Assembly: GCF_022229005.1 (NCBI RefSeq)
Contig: NZ_JAKKFD010000008.1
Location: 106,426 to 170,425 of the forward strand
Reading direction: 5' to 3'
DNA length: 64,000 nt
From: Micromonospora trifolii
GTDB taxonomy: Bacteria; Actinomycetota; Actinomycetes; Mycobacteriales; Micromonosporaceae
The notes under the pieces are model-generated. The model did not search any database. It was not told the DNA's origin and was given only the letters and a program-made list of their open reading frames with translations. A program made the position numbers and the translations under genes. Positions 1-8,401 of the stretch are shown one piece after another. The stretch's first letter is position 1. Each line of letters begins with the position of its first letter.

Positions 1-76
1 CCCATTCGGCAGTGGCGGCGTTACCGACTGCGGCCCGCCGGTTCGGTCGGACGACGCCGCGCCGGACCCCCGGCCG

Positions 77-430
77 TCAGGTGGCGGCCCGGAACTCCTG
101 GTGGCGGCGGAGCAGCTCCCGTAGGGCATTGATCTCGGCGGCCAGCGCGGCCTGCCCCTGCTCGGTGATCCTGATCCAGGTCTTGGGCCTGCGGCCGTGG
201 TAGCCCCGTTCGATCTGGATGAGGTCGGCCTCCTCCAGCACGGCGAGGTGTCGGGAGAGGTTGCCTGCGGTGAGTTCGAGTGCGTCGCGCAGGTAGGCGA
301 CCTCCACCCGCTCGGCCTCGGCGGCGATGGTGAGGATGCCGAGCCGGTTGCGTTGGTGGACGGTGTCGCTGAGCCCGTTCGTCGGGTGCCCGCGGTTTCC
401 GGCGCCGACGGCCTCGTCGTTGCTGCTCAC
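77..430 (-). CDS. Winged-helix transcriptional regulator
   Basis: A protein of 117 residues with one winged-helix DNA-binding domain. The recognition helix region reads LTAGNLSRHLAVLEEADLI at about residues 52-70 and is followed by a basic wing (GYHGRRPKTW). This is the compact ArsR/MarR-like fold often paired with an adjacent membrane protein. The GTG start at 430 overlaps the TGA stop of the upstream membrane protein gene (GTGA), so the two are translationally coupled in one operon. The ligand and targets are unknown; autoregulation of the two-gene operon is an inference. Confidence 0.82.
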   Translation of the reverse strand: MSSNDEAVGAGNRGHPTNGLSDTVHQRNRLGILTIAAEAERVEVAYLRDALELTAGNLSRHLAVLEEADLIQIERGYHGRRPKTWIRITEQGQAALAAEINALRELLRRHQEFRAAT

Positions 431-1182
431 GCCGACCTCTTGATCGTGTTGAGGAGGGCGATGCCGCCGCCGACGAGCAGGATCGGCGCGGGCAGGAGAG
501 CCGCCAGCAGGAGGCTGTAGCGGTTCAGGTCCCCCGGCTCGAAGTTCGCGGTCTGGAAGTAGATGTTCACGAGGACGACCGCTGCGGCGTAGACCGCGGC
601 CACGACCGTCAGGCCACGGCTGCGTTCCAGTCGAGCCAGGACCAGCAAACCCACAGCGATGACCAGGTGCGGGAACATGCCGCGATCGGAGATGCCCAGC
701 AGCGGTGTGGTCACCCAACTGGTCGCGCTCGAAACCGCCGTCGCCGTGTTGAGCAACAGGTACCGCAGCACGATCGGCAGCACGAGACCGACGATGGTGC
801 CCACGATGCCGGCGATGACGTACGGCCGAGCCGGTGTCTGGACGCCCACCCGCACACCATGCCACCGATACCACCAGAGGCTGAGCAGGTAGCCGCCGAT
901 GAGCGCCGCCAGCCAGTACCAGCCGAGGGTCGCGGAGCGTTCGAGGAAGTCCCCACCGAGGCCGGTCAGTGCGGGGTTGTCCTGCCCGCCGCGCATGGCG
1001 AGCGGGTCGACCGACTCGACGTACAGGGGTGCGGCCGCCGCCATCAGGAGACCGAACAGCAGCAGCGGCAACCAGTAGGCGTTGCGGACGGCGCGAGTGC
1101 GTCGCTGGAGGGCGGTCACCGAGGCCAGCAGCTCTGCCGGTGTGTCGCCGCTGTTCGGCGCGGTGCTCGATCGGTCGGACAC
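427..1182 (-). CDS. Polytopic membrane protein of unknown function
   Basis: A protein of 251 residues with about six or seven hydrophobic segments, for example PLLLFGLLMAAAAPLYV near residue 45 and YSLLLAALLPAPILLVGG near the C-terminus. I recognise no catalytic motif. The GTG start at 1182 is preferred to the longer reading frame because GGAGG lies five bases upstream on the coding strand. It is the first gene of a two-gene operon with the winged-helix regulator at 77-430. A transporter or sensor regulated by its own repressor is possible but unproven. Confidence 0.75.
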   Translation of the reverse strand: MSDRSSTAPNSGDTPAELLASVTALQRRTRAVRNAYWLPLLLFGLLMAAAAPLYVESVDPLAMRGGQDNPALTGLGGDFLERSATLGWYWLAALIGGYLLSLWWYRWHGVRVGVQTPARPYVIAGIVGTIVGLVLPIVLRYLLLNTATAVSSATSWVTTPLLGISDRGMFPHLVIAVGLLVLARLERSRGLTVVAAVYAAAVVLVNIYFQTANFEPGDLNRYSLLLAALLPAPILLVGGGIALLNTIKRSA

Positions 1183-1343
1183 GGTGACCTCCAGGCTGCT
1201 GCGCGAATGCTGCACTACCAATAGGTTTGCATCACAAATCATTCTGCGCAAGAGTTCCGGGAAGTGATGACATGCGCGGGGATCGACAGCGGTAGTTCCT
1301 GCCGGACCCCGGCACCGGCTAGGGTCCGGCTTGGAGGTGGTCC

Positions 1344-1709
1344 GTGTTCACCGAAGCGTTTCCGATCGTGACGACACCTGACCTGCCACGACTGATCGCG
1401 TTCTACCGGGACGTGGTCGGCTTCGAGCTGACCTACCGGTTCCCGGACGAGGGCGCACCGGAGTTCGTCGCTCTCCGGCTGGGCAGCAGCGAGCTCGGCC
1501 TGGCCGCCAACCCGGAGGCTGGCGAGCCGGCCGACTCGCACCGCTGGGAGTTGTGCGTCTACGCCGACGACTGCGACGCAGCAGTGGGCGCGCTGCGCAC
1601 GGGTGGGGCGACAGTCACCGAGGAGCCGGTCGACCAGCCCTGGGGTGAACGGTCCGCGCGGGTCACCGACCCCGACGGCAACCGGTTGCTGGTGCTGGCC
1701 CGGCTGTAG
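1344..1709 (+). CDS. VOC (glyoxalase/bleomycin-resistance fold) protein
   Basis: A single-copy vicinal oxygen chelate protein of 121 residues. It shows the two beta-alpha-beta-beta-beta halves: PDLPRLIAFYRDVVGFELTY at residues 11-30 and a second half ending VTDPDGNRLLVLARL. Family members bind a metal or sequester small hydrophobic compounds; the substrate here cannot be read from sequence. The GTG start follows GGAGG with six bases between. It is transcribed alone, divergent from the membrane protein operon and convergent with the reductase at 1734-2378. Confidence 0.85.
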   Translation: MFTEAFPIVTTPDLPRLIAFYRDVVGFELTYRFPDEGAPEFVALRLGSSELGLAANPEAGEPADSHRWELCVYADDCDAAVGALRTGGATVTEEPVDQPWGERSARVTDPDGNRLLVLARL

Positions 1710-1733
1710 ACGACCCTAATGGAGAGAGTGCTG

Positions 1734-2378
1734 TCATCGTCTCCAGAACAGGAGATGGGTGACACCGCTGGGGCTGGACACCGACTCGAGGTGGAAGCGG
1801 TCGAGCAACTCGTCGGGGCTGTCCCACAACCGCTCACCCCGTTCGAAGTCGACGGGCGCCACGGCGATATGCATCGTGTCGACCAAGTCAGCCTCGATGA
1901 ACTCGCGGATGGTGGCGACCCCACCACCGAGGCGTACGTCCCGACCGTCGGCTGCCTGCTTGGCCTCCGCCAGTGCCTCGGCCGGGCTGACATCGCGGAA
2001 GTGGAACGTGGTGTCGGACAGACTGAACGACGGGCGCACGTGGTGGGTGAGTACGAAGACCGGCGTGTGGAACGGCGGGTTGTCCCCCCACCATCCCTGC
2101 CACTCGTGGTCCTGCCAGGGGCCACGCTGGGGGCCGAACTTGTTGCGACCCATGATCTCCGCGCCGATGTTGCACTCGGCGTCGCGGGTCAGGTAGTCGT
2201 CCAGGCCACGGGTGCCGCCCGGCTCGGTGCGATACACGAAGCTGGCGGTCGCGGCACGCCAGGAGAACAGCGGGGTGGGGTCCGCGTGACCGAAGGGCCG
2301 TTCCAGGCTCTGCCCCTCGCCGGTCCCGAACCCGTCGCGCGAGACGTTGAAGCACTGCACCCGCAACAGTTGCGCCAT
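1734..2378 (-). CDS. Dihydrofolate reductase family (RibD C-terminal-like) protein
   Basis: A 214-residue reductase-fold protein of the RibD_C/DHFR-like group. Landmarks are EIMGRNKFG near residue 74, HTPVFVLTHH near 105, the glycine-rich nucleotide-binding turn RLGGGVATIREFIEADLVD near 148, and the MHIAVAPV strand. Family members are NADPH-dependent reductases that are mostly uncharacterised. It lies just downstream of a divergent paralogue (2411-3115) on the same strand with 32 bases between, so the two likely form one transcript. Confidence 0.85.
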   Translation of the reverse strand: MAQLLRVQCFNVSRDGFGTGEGQSLERPFGHADPTPLFSWRAATASFVYRTEPGGTRGLDDYLTRDAECNIGAEIMGRNKFGPQRGPWQDHEWQGWWGDNPPFHTPVFVLTHHVRPSFSLSDTTFHFRDVSPAEALAEAKQAADGRDVRLGGGVATIREFIEADLVDTMHIAVAPVDFERGERLWDSPDELLDRFHLESVSSPSGVTHLLFWRR

Positions 2379-2410
2379 GGTGGCTCCTCCTTCCTTCGAT
2401 GGGCCGGGGT

Positions 2411-3115
2411 TCAGTTCGTGGTGACCGTCGGGCCGCCACCGCTGCCCCGGTCGTCGAGCACGAGCGGGGCGCGGCCGCGCACCGCGTACCGGATGTGGGT
2501 CACCTGCGGGGTGGCGAGGACGCGGGTCGGCGTCAGCTCGACCCCCTCCCGGTCGCCCAGGTCGAGGTCCGCGTCGAAGAGCCGCAGGCCGGTGCCGAGT
2601 ACGACGGGTACGACGTGCAGTTCCAACTCGTCGAGCAGGCCGGCCTTGAGCACCTGCCGCACGAGGCTGCCGCCTCCGGCCACCGCGACATCCTTGCCAC
2701 CGGCCACGGCGCGTGCCTGCTCGACGGCGCTGGCCACGCCATCGGTGACGTAGGTGAAGCTGGTGCCCCCTCCCTTCAGCAGCCGCTGGCGGGGGCGGTG
2801 GGTGACGACGAAGACCGGTGCGCGAAACGGCGGCTCCTCACCCCAGGGGATCTCACCCCCGTCGGCCATCCGGCGCCCCATCACGTATGCGCCGGCCGCA
2901 CCGAACGACTCGGCGATCACCTCGGAGTTGGTGTCCTGCTCTCCGCCGGCGAAGCCCTGCCGTTCGCGCCAGGCAGCGGCTTCGGTCGCCCAGCGGGTGA
3001 CCCGGAAGAACTTGGCGCTCTCCGCCGAGTCCATCCAGTTGCCGTTCCCATCGAACTGGGGGCCGGCGTAGAAGCCGTCCACCGACACCGACAGCTGTGC
3101 GGTCACCTTCGTCAT
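2411..3115 (-). CDS. Dihydrofolate reductase family (RibD C-terminal-like) protein
   Basis: A 234-residue RibD_C/DHFR-fold protein beginning MTKVTAQLSVSVDGFYAGP, the typical first strand of this family. It carries AYVMGRRMADGGE, RAPVFVVTHRPR and the glycine-rich motif VAVAGGGSLVRQVLKAGLLD. The ATG at 3115 is chosen over the longer frame because the family N-terminus begins there and GAGGAGAGGA lies upstream. The downstream neighbour at 1734-2378 is a paralogue that keeps the same motif order but diverges in the middle. The substrate is unknown. Confidence 0.85.
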   Translation of the reverse strand: MTKVTAQLSVSVDGFYAGPQFDGNGNWMDSAESAKFFRVTRWATEAAAWRERQGFAGGEQDTNSEVIAESFGAAGAYVMGRRMADGGEIPWGEEPPFRAPVFVVTHRPRQRLLKGGGTSFTYVTDGVASAVEQARAVAGGKDVAVAGGGSLVRQVLKAGLLDELELHVVPVVLGTGLRLFDADLDLGDREGVELTPTRVLATPQVTHIRYAVRGRAPLVLDDRGSGGGPTVTTN

Positions 3116-3191
3116 CGCGCCTGGTCCTCTCCTCGGGCGACACCCCGCCTGGGTGCCGCTCACCGAAAGGTCGGAGCCGATCGCGATGCCC

Positions 3192-3620
3192 CTACCGGGA
3201 GGAAGTGTGACCTGTGTCACCGGTCGGCTCGGTCAGGAGCCACCTCCCGGCGTGTTCCGGGTCGCGCGACCAGTGCATCCGGCGCTTCTCCTCGGGGCGA
3301 GGGCTCCAGTCCCGGTAGGGCGTGAGGGCCACCCGCCAGGCGATCACCGTGAAGACGTAGATGCCCGGGCCGACCAGCCAGAGCAGGGCGTCGCGTCGCC
3401 GGTAGGAGGCGTACGGCGCCAGCCACGCGGTCGCCGCCATCGGCACTGCGACAGTGCTGAGGTCGGCGAGCGGCCCGCGGCCGAACCGGGCCTCGATCAG
3501 CTCGCGAAGAACGAGGGACGGAACGACCACCCCGACCAGCAACGCCACAGTGCGGATCATGCGGATCCGACGCGTCCGGCGATCCGGGGAGACGCGGGCG
3601 GCAGGTGCTTCGGCGGGCAT
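3192..3620 (-). CDS. Small membrane protein, hypothetical
   Basis: A 142-residue protein with two or three hydrophobic segments (TVALLVGVVVPSLVLRELI, TVAVPMAATAWLAPYASY, ALLWLVGPGIYVFTVIAWRV) and a charged C-terminal tail rich in Arg, Glu and His. The start at 3620 was chosen because upstream codons in the frame give a Pro/Arg/Ser-rich stretch that looks non-coding; no strong ribosome site is visible. I do not recognise a family. Confidence 0.6.
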   Translation of the reverse strand: MPAEAPAARVSPDRRTRRIRMIRTVALLVGVVVPSLVLRELIEARFGRGPLADLSTVAVPMAATAWLAPYASYRRRDALLWLVGPGIYVFTVIAWRVALTPYRDWSPRPEEKRRMHWSRDPEHAGRWLLTEPTGDTGHTSSR

Positions 3621-3772
3621 CCCCGGAGGGTACGGGCTGGTCGCAGCGGGAGATCTAGGACTTCCGGTCGGCGAAGGTCGGGTGGCGAAGGTGTTCCGGA
3701 CGCCGGCCCTGACTGGGCGCGGGTGCCCGGCCCGGCCAGGAATAGCGATCATGCGCATTTGAGGGATTTAGC

Positions 3773-3812
3773 CCGCCCTTTCGGCGATCGACCCTTCGGT
3801 CCAGAAGGGCGG
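3773..3812. other. Hairpin in the 332-base intergenic region before the peptidoglycan-binding gene
   Basis: The 332 bases between 3620 and 3953 hold no gene. This hairpin has 8-base arms CCGCCCTT (3773-3780) and AAGGGCGG (3805-3812), with a second small stem GACC-CTTC-GGTC in the loop. The segment is AT-richer than its surroundings. It could be a terminator for readthrough transcripts or a cruciform regulatory site; nothing decides between these. Confidence 0.35.
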
Positions 3813-3857
3813 CGATTTATGGACGGGCCGGGTGGACCTTTTCCTAAGGCAACAACA

Positions 3858-3886
3858 TTGATCTATCTGGTTAGGTGCAGTATCGT
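3858..3886 (+). promoter_or_regulatory. Candidate sigma-70-type promoter for the peptidoglycan-binding gene
   Basis: A -35-like TTGATC (3858-3863) and a -10-like TATCGT (3881-3886) are separated by exactly 17 bases, about 70 bases upstream of the ATG at 3953. Assignment is by consensus only. Confidence 0.5.
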
Positions 3887-3952
3887 CGGTCCAAGCCGAC
3901 AGCGTTTAGGCGTGGCACGGGGCTAGCCAAATGCTGCGGCACAGGAGGAAAT

Positions 3953-4390
3953 ATGTTGCTGCGTCGCATCCTGACAATTTTTACGCTGGCGACCATCGCT
4001 GCCGCAGCCACCACGACGCCTGTAATGGCTGCTCCGGTGGGTGAAGTAGGAACCATGGCAACGACCTGCAACAAGTGGATTTCCTACAACGGGGCCGACG
4101 TGCCTGCGTACGGAAGCAGCGTCAATTGCTCGCTGCGCCGGGGCAATGTGAACTCTGCCGTCTTTCAGCTGCAGGTCACAATGAACGTCTGCTACGAATG
4201 GGTTCTCCGTAGTAAGGGCATCTATCCGCTCACCGGCGATAGCAACTTTGGCCCAACTACCGAAAAGGCACTACGAGCCGTTCAGGCTGCGGAATCCATT
4301 CCCGCCGACGGCGTGTATGGCCCGTATACCCGTTCGTCGATTTATCACCAGCGTTCAAATGGTGGCGTGCCCTGCCTGCAGGTGCCGTAA
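3953..4390 (+). CDS. Secreted peptidoglycan-binding-domain protein
   Basis: A 145-residue exported protein. A Sec signal peptide (basic MLLRRI, hydrophobic core, probable cleavage after VMAA) is followed by a peptidoglycan-binding PG_binding_1-like domain with the hallmark SNFGPTTEKALRAVQ and a second turn DGVYGPYTRSSIY. Four cysteines (CNKW, NCSL, NVCY, VPCL) probably form two disulfides outside the cell. The ATG at 3953 follows a strong AGGAGGA. Codon use is visibly less GC-biased than in neighbours (for example TTT, GAA, ATT and AGT codons), which suggests acquisition or special expression. Confidence 0.85.
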   Translation: MLLRRILTIFTLATIAAAATTTPVMAAPVGEVGTMATTCNKWISYNGADVPAYGSSVNCSLRRGNVNSAVFQLQVTMNVCYEWVLRSKGIYPLTGDSNFGPTTEKALRAVQAAESIPADGVYGPYTRSSIYHQRSNGGVPCLQVP

Positions 4391-4407
4391 ACCGTAGTCG
4401 CTCGGAT

Positions 4408-4446
4408 CGGAGGGTGGCCGGCGGGCAAGCCGCAGGTCGCCCTCCG
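4408..4446 (+). terminator. Probable transcription terminator hairpin
   Basis: Arms CGGAGGGTGGCC (4408-4419) and GGTCGCCCTCCG (4435-4446) pair with one G-T and one mismatch, 18 bases after the stop of the peptidoglycan-binding gene. There is no U-tract, as is usual in high-GC actinobacteria. Confidence 0.5.
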
Positions 4447-4522
4447 GCAGGCCGCCGTGAGGTCCACAGCAGAACGATAGCGAGAACCCGGCCCCGCCGT
4501 TGTCCCAGCTAGGCTGGCGATC

Positions 4523-5404
4523 ATGCGGATTGGCATCGTGATCCTGCCGGACCAGCGGTGGGCGGAGTCGCAGCGTCGCTGGCGACAGGTCGACGAGTGG
4601 GGCTTCGACCACGCCTGGACGTACGACCACCTGGGCTGGCGTGACCTGGTCGACGGCCCGTGGTTCGACTCGATGGCCACGCTCACCGCCGCCGCCACGG
4701 TGACCTCGCGGATTCGGCTGGGCACCCTCGTGGCGTCGCCGAACTTCCGGCACCCGGCCGCGTTCGCCCGGCAGATCACCACTGTGGACGACGTCTCCGT
4801 CGGCCGGCTGCTGCTCGGCCTGGGCGCGGGCGGCATCGGCTTCGACTCGGCGGTGCTGGGCGGGGAGACGTTGCCGCCGCGTCAGCGGGTCGACAGGTTC
4901 GCCGAGTTCACCGAGTTGTTGGACCTGATCCTGCGGGAGGACGGCACCACCTGGCGTGGCGACTGGTTCGCCGCTGTGGATGCCCGCAACAACCCCGGCT
5001 GCGTGCAGCAGCCCCGGGTGCCGTTCGTGGTGGCCGCCAACGGGCCGCGGTCGATGCGGTTGGTGGCCCGTTTCGGGCAGGGGTGGGTGACCACCGGCAC
5101 CGGTGACGACAACGACCTGGCGGGTTGGTGGGCGAGTGTGTCGGCGCTGTCCGCGCGGATGGACCGAACCCTTGACGAGGCCGGCCGCGATCCGGCCAGC
5201 CTGGACCGCTACCTCTCGCTGGACGCGGCACCGGTCTTCTCGCTGAGCAGCGCACAGTTCTTCGCCGATCAGGTCGGCCGGGCCGCCGAGCTGGGCTTTA
5301 CCGACGTGGTGACGCACTGGCCACGCGCCAGCAGCTGGTACGCCGGTGACGAGGCCATCCTGGTGGACGTGGCGACGCGGTTGCTGCCACAACTACGCGG
5401 CTGA
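4523..5404 (+). CDS. LLM-class flavin/F420-dependent oxidoreductase
   Basis: A 293-residue luciferase-like monooxygenase (TIM barrel). Family landmarks are the start MRIGIVILPDQRW, the segment WGFDHAWTYDHLGWRD near residue 27, IRLGTLVASPNFRHPAAFAR near residue 64, and the core VGRLLLGLGAGG near residue 92. Actinobacterial members normally use coenzyme F420 or FMN; the substrate is unknown. It appears monocistronic, with 132 bases upstream and a convergent ASCH gene downstream. Confidence 0.85.
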   Translation: MRIGIVILPDQRWAESQRRWRQVDEWGFDHAWTYDHLGWRDLVDGPWFDSMATLTAAATVTSRIRLGTLVASPNFRHPAAFARQITTVDDVSVGRLLLGLGAGGIGFDSAVLGGETLPPRQRVDRFAEFTELLDLILREDGTTWRGDWFAAVDARNNPGCVQQPRVPFVVAANGPRSMRLVARFGQGWVTTGTGDDNDLAGWWASVSALSARMDRTLDEAGRDPASLDRYLSLDAAPVFSLSSAQFFADQVGRAAELGFTDVVTHWPRASSWYAGDEAILVDVATRLLPQLRG

Positions 5405-5428
5405 GGCCGACGCACCGACCCGACCGGG

Positions 5429-5860
5429 TCAGGTGCCGAGGTCGCCGCTGGCCACCCCGCCCTCGCCGCCGGACACCAGGCGGAAGCGCAGGCAGACGAC
5501 CGGGGTGTCGCCGTCGACAGGTGTGCCGAGCCGCGCCCAGTAGGTCGAGTGCCCGGCCCGCCACTCCTCGATCGAGCGGTCGCCCTCGCCCTCGGCATGG
5601 GCGAAGTCCCAGGGCACGTCGGCGAAGCGGACCACCTCGACACCGGTGATCTCCACGACGCCGGCCAGTGCGTTGTCGTCGTCGACCAGGGCCAGGCGTT
5701 CGCCGACGTGCTCCAACTCCTCGCCTTCCTCCGCGTACTCGGCGAGCCGGCCGGCCGTCGCGGTCTTCACACCGGCCAGCACCAGTGTGTTGAGGGTTGC
5801 CCGCAACTCGCCGGGGGTGCCGAGGGCGAGGGCGCGCAGTTCACCGATCCGAGGCCACAT
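5429..5860 (-). CDS. ASCH domain protein
   Basis: A 143-residue protein covered by one ASCH (PUA-like, RNA-binding-type) domain. Landmarks are GVKTATAGRLAEYAEEGEEL, GVVEITGVEVVRFADVPWDF, the segment GEGDRSIEEWRAGHSTYWAR, and the final strand TPVVCLRFRLV. ASCH proteins are thought to bind RNA or modified nucleosides; some are amidohydrolases acting on N4-acetylcytidine. The ATG at 5860 begins the conserved part; an upstream ATG would add 14 basic residues. It is convergent with the LLM oxidoreductase and lies downstream of the questin-oxidase-like gene. Confidence 0.8.
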   Translation of the reverse strand: MWPRIGELRALALGTPGELRATLNTLVLAGVKTATAGRLAEYAEEGEELEHVGERLALVDDDNALAGVVEITGVEVVRFADVPWDFAHAEGEGDRSIEEWRAGHSTYWARLGTPVDGDTPVVCLRFRLVSGGEGGVASGDLGT

Positions 5861-5917
5861 CCTGCCGAGGCTAGGCCAGCACCGACCGGATCGCCGCCGC
5901 AATACCCGTTGCCGCGC

Positions 5918-6964
5918 TCAGATCAGCTGGCCGGCATAGCCGGGTGCGGTGAGGAGCCGCTCGTCGGCACTTGTCGCGTACGCGTCGAGGATCGCGTCGG
6001 CGAGCTTGACCACGTGCTCGTCGCCGTGCCGGGCCGCGCGGGCGAAGACCTCTGCCGGCGTCGCGGGGGTCACTGTCGGTGGCGCGATGCCGTCGGCTGG
6101 GGCGTACACGGAGGTCATGGCCGCCGTCGCGGCCCAGGCCGCGGCGAAGCTCGGCGCCCACAGACCCCGGTCCAGTGCCGGCAGGGTACGCAGCACGGCG
6201 GTCGGCGCGGTGACCGCGTGCACCAGCATGACCGGCGCGGCGTGCCCGAAGCGCAGGTAGTCCAGGCCGGCCCGGTGCACCAGCGTGGTGAGCCCGCGCT
6301 CCGCCCCGGCCGGGGTCCGCACGGGGCGCAGCGTCGCGAGTGCCGGCTCCCATCGGGGTACGCCCGGCAACTGGTCCAGCCGATCCCGGACCCCGCCGGT
6401 CTGGTCGTCGATCCGGGGCAGCCCGTCCAGCGCGGCCGCCACGTCGCTGTCGTCGCTGCCCGGCCCCTCCGTCTCGGCGGTGAGCAGTCGGTCGGTGCCG
6501 GGGATCGGCTGCCAGCGGGCCGCCCAGTAGCCGAGGGCCTGGCCCAACTCGGCGAGGCGCTGCCGGTTCTCGTCGTCCGGGTCGAGCGCGCGGACGGCGT
6601 GCCCGACCCGGATCACACCGTGTGTGGCGCCGGCGGCGATGCCCGGCAGCAGCCGGGGCCACCAGGTGCCGAGCACCGCGCGCCACGGGTGTTCGCGCAG
6701 TTGCCGGTCGAAGTAGGCCAGCCAGTCGCCGGCGCGCTTCGGATCGCCCAGCGCCGACCGCCAGTCGTCGATCGGGTGCAGCCCTCGGGGCAACTCGTCG
6801 AGGCGGCCGAGGTAGTCGTCGAGCCAGCGGTGCACCCGGTGGGGGTGCCCGTGACGGACCAACGCCTCGACGGCCATCGGCCCGTGGTTGGACAGCCATC
6901 CCTGATATTCGGGGCCGGTGCGGTGCAGCCGCTGGTACGCCTCGTCGAGAACTCCGTCACTCAT
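5918..6964 (-). CDS. Questin oxidase family protein (DUF4243)
   Basis: A 348-residue protein that resembles the questin oxidase (AflY-like) family. It has the early motif WLSNHGPMAVEALVRHGHP with histidines near residues 27 and 38, then WWPRLLPGIAAGATHGVIRVGHA near 100-120, and late HAVTAPTAVLRTL. Fungal relatives perform Baeyer-Villiger-type oxidation of anthraquinones; bacterial members are uncharacterised. It may share a transcript with the ASCH gene (57 bases downstream). Confidence 0.75.
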   Translation of the reverse strand: MSDGVLDEAYQRLHRTGPEYQGWLSNHGPMAVEALVRHGHPHRVHRWLDDYLGRLDELPRGLHPIDDWRSALGDPKRAGDWLAYFDRQLREHPWRAVLGTWWPRLLPGIAAGATHGVIRVGHAVRALDPDDENRQRLAELGQALGYWAARWQPIPGTDRLLTAETEGPGSDDSDVAAALDGLPRIDDQTGGVRDRLDQLPGVPRWEPALATLRPVRTPAGAERGLTTLVHRAGLDYLRFGHAAPVMLVHAVTAPTAVLRTLPALDRGLWAPSFAAAWAATAAMTSVYAPADGIAPPTVTPATPAEVFARAARHGDEHVVKLADAILDAYATSADERLLTAPGYAGQLI

Positions 6965-6997
6965 CCGCCGATCGTCGGTGCTAAACCTCGCTTCAGG

Positions 6998-7549
6998 TCA
7001 AGCGGGGAGATCCGCGGCGTCGATCAGGCCGGTGATCCGGAGGTCGGCCGCGACGTCGGGCGGGCAGTCCACGGCCACCACGGAGGTGCCCAGCACCTCG
7101 GCACCCCGTGCGGCGCAGATGTCGTAGAGGGCGCGTAGCTGCGCGCCGGTGCGCACCCAGTCGTCCACCACCAGCACCCTGTCGTTGGGGCCGAGGTGTC
7201 GGTCCCGTACGGCGAGGTCGACCTGTCGCCCCCGGTAGTCCGGCGGGCTCTGCGCCCAGGTGAGCGGCCCGGCCGGCAGTCGCCCGTCACCGGGCTTGTG
7301 GGCGGCCACGAAGCCGACGCCGAGGGCGGTGGCGGCCAGCGGCCCGAGCAGCAGCCCGGTGACGGCCGGCGCGAGCACCACTGTGGGCCGGGCGGCCCGG
7401 TACGGCGCCACCAGGGCCGGCCCCAGCTCGGCCAGCACCGCCGGGTCCCGCCACCAACCGGAGATGTCGCTGACCAGGTGACTGGTGTCCGGGCCGGGGT
7501 CGATCCACTGGAACAGGGCGGCCAGGCGTTCGGTCAGATCGGCGGGCAT
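6998..7549 (-). CDS. Phosphoribosyltransferase-family protein
   Basis: A 183-residue type I phosphoribosyltransferase fold. The PRPP-binding loop is [13 protein letters not shown] near residue 130, where two acidic residues are followed by the TG turn. The upstream hydrophobic strand [18 protein letters not shown] and the flexible loop region [13 protein letters not shown] are also present. The nucleobase is not evident; a regulatory or salvage role is possible. The ATG at 7549 follows AGGATGAG. It is transcribed toward the questin-oxidase-like gene. Confidence 0.72.
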   Translation of the reverse strand: MPADLTERLAALFQWIDPGPDTSHLVSDISGWWRDPAVLAELGPALVAPYRAARPTVVLAPAVTGLLLGPLAATALGVGFVAAHKPGDGRLPAGPLTWAQSPPDYRGRQVDLAVRDRHLGPNDRVLVVDDWVRTGAQLRALYDICAARGAEVLGTSVVAVDCPPDVAADLRITGLIDAADLPA

Positions 7550-7736
7550 CCGCTCATCCTGCGGCACTGGCGGTGGGCGTGGCGGCACCCGGGCCACCCG
7601 GCCCACCCCGGGTCGGATGATCGGCTACACGTACCTGTGCAAATGCGATCATACCACCATGATCACGTTGACTTCGGAAGTGCTTCTCTCGTTACGGTCC
7701 GACCCGGTTTGTTCAGACGACGAAAGGACCGGGCCG

Positions 7737-8369
7737 GTGGCAGGCAAGCACTCCCGTACCCGCATCTTCTCCTCCCCGGCGGGCATCGTCGCCACCGCGG
7801 CGGTCGGCGTCGCCCTCGCCGTCGGCGGCACCGTCGGTGCCGTGCAACTGGTCTCCGGCTCCGACCAGTCCGGGCAGGTGGCTCTCGACCTCACCCCGAC
7901 CACCGCCGCGAGCAGCCTCACCCCCAGCTCCCCGGCCGTCACTCCGAGCGCCAGCGCCTCGCCCAGCGTGGCCCCCAGCCCGTCGGCGACCCGGTCGCAG
8001 CAGGCCGCCTCCCGGGGCAAGGAGCGCACCGCGTCGCCGAAGCCGAAGCCGACCGCCAAGAAGACCACTGCCGCGGCGAAGGTGCTGGAGAGCGGTTCGT
8101 GCGGCGCCTCGTTCTACTCCGACGGGCAGCTCACCGCCAACGGCGAGTCGTTCAACCCCGACGCGCTGACCGCCGCGCACAAGACACTGCCGTTCAACAC
8201 CAAGGTCCGGGTGACCAACCCGGCCAACGGCAAGTCGGTGACGGTACGGATCAACGACCGTGGCCCGTTCATCGACGGCCGCTGCCTGGACCTCTCCCGG
8301 GCCGCCTTCGCCAGCATCGCCTCGGTCGACGTGGGCGCGCTCACCGTCCGCTACGAGGTCCTCGGCTGA
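7737..8369 (+). CDS. Secreted RlpA-like double-psi beta-barrel protein
   Basis: A 210-residue exported protein. The N-terminal hydrophobic segment ([20 protein letters not shown]) is a signal or anchor and is followed by a Ser/Pro/Ala/Lys-rich linker of about 75 residues. The C-terminal DPBB domain matches RlpA closely: [38 protein letters not shown] and CLDLSRAAF. RlpA proteins are septal lytic transglycosylases acting on denuded peptidoglycan; the conserved His (TAAH) and Asp (INDRG) are present. The GTG start is favoured by AAAGGA eight bases upstream. A GATCAT-N6-ATGATC repeat (7647-7664) and TTGACT (7668-7673) lie upstream. Confidence 0.85.
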   Translation: MAGKHSRTRIFSSPAGIVATAAVGVALAVGGTVGAVQLVSGSDQSGQVALDLTPTTAASSLTPSSPAVTPSASASPSVAPSPSATRSQQAASRGKERTASPKPKPTAKKTTAAAKVLESGSCGASFYSDGQLTANGESFNPDALTAAHKTLPFNTKVRVTNPANGKSVTVRINDRGPFIDGRCLDLSRAAFASIASVDVGALTVRYEVLG

Positions 8370-8401
8370 GCGGGGCCGGCGCCGCCGATTCGGCCGGCGG
8401 A

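Noticed and set aside
1..76. Gene fragment at the left edge
   Set aside because: The 76 bases before the regulator's stop codon show no frame or motif that can be supported.
5549..7138. Open frame of 529 codons on the plus strand
   Set aside because: It covers the antisense of the ASCH, questin-oxidase-like and phosphoribosyltransferase genes, whose motifs are clear on the other strand.
7630..7736. Riboswitch (for example c-di-AMP type) upstream of the RlpA-like gene
   Set aside because: Such riboswitches precede some actinobacterial wall-hydrolase genes, but the leader here is only about 100 bases and I cannot find the expected paired elements.
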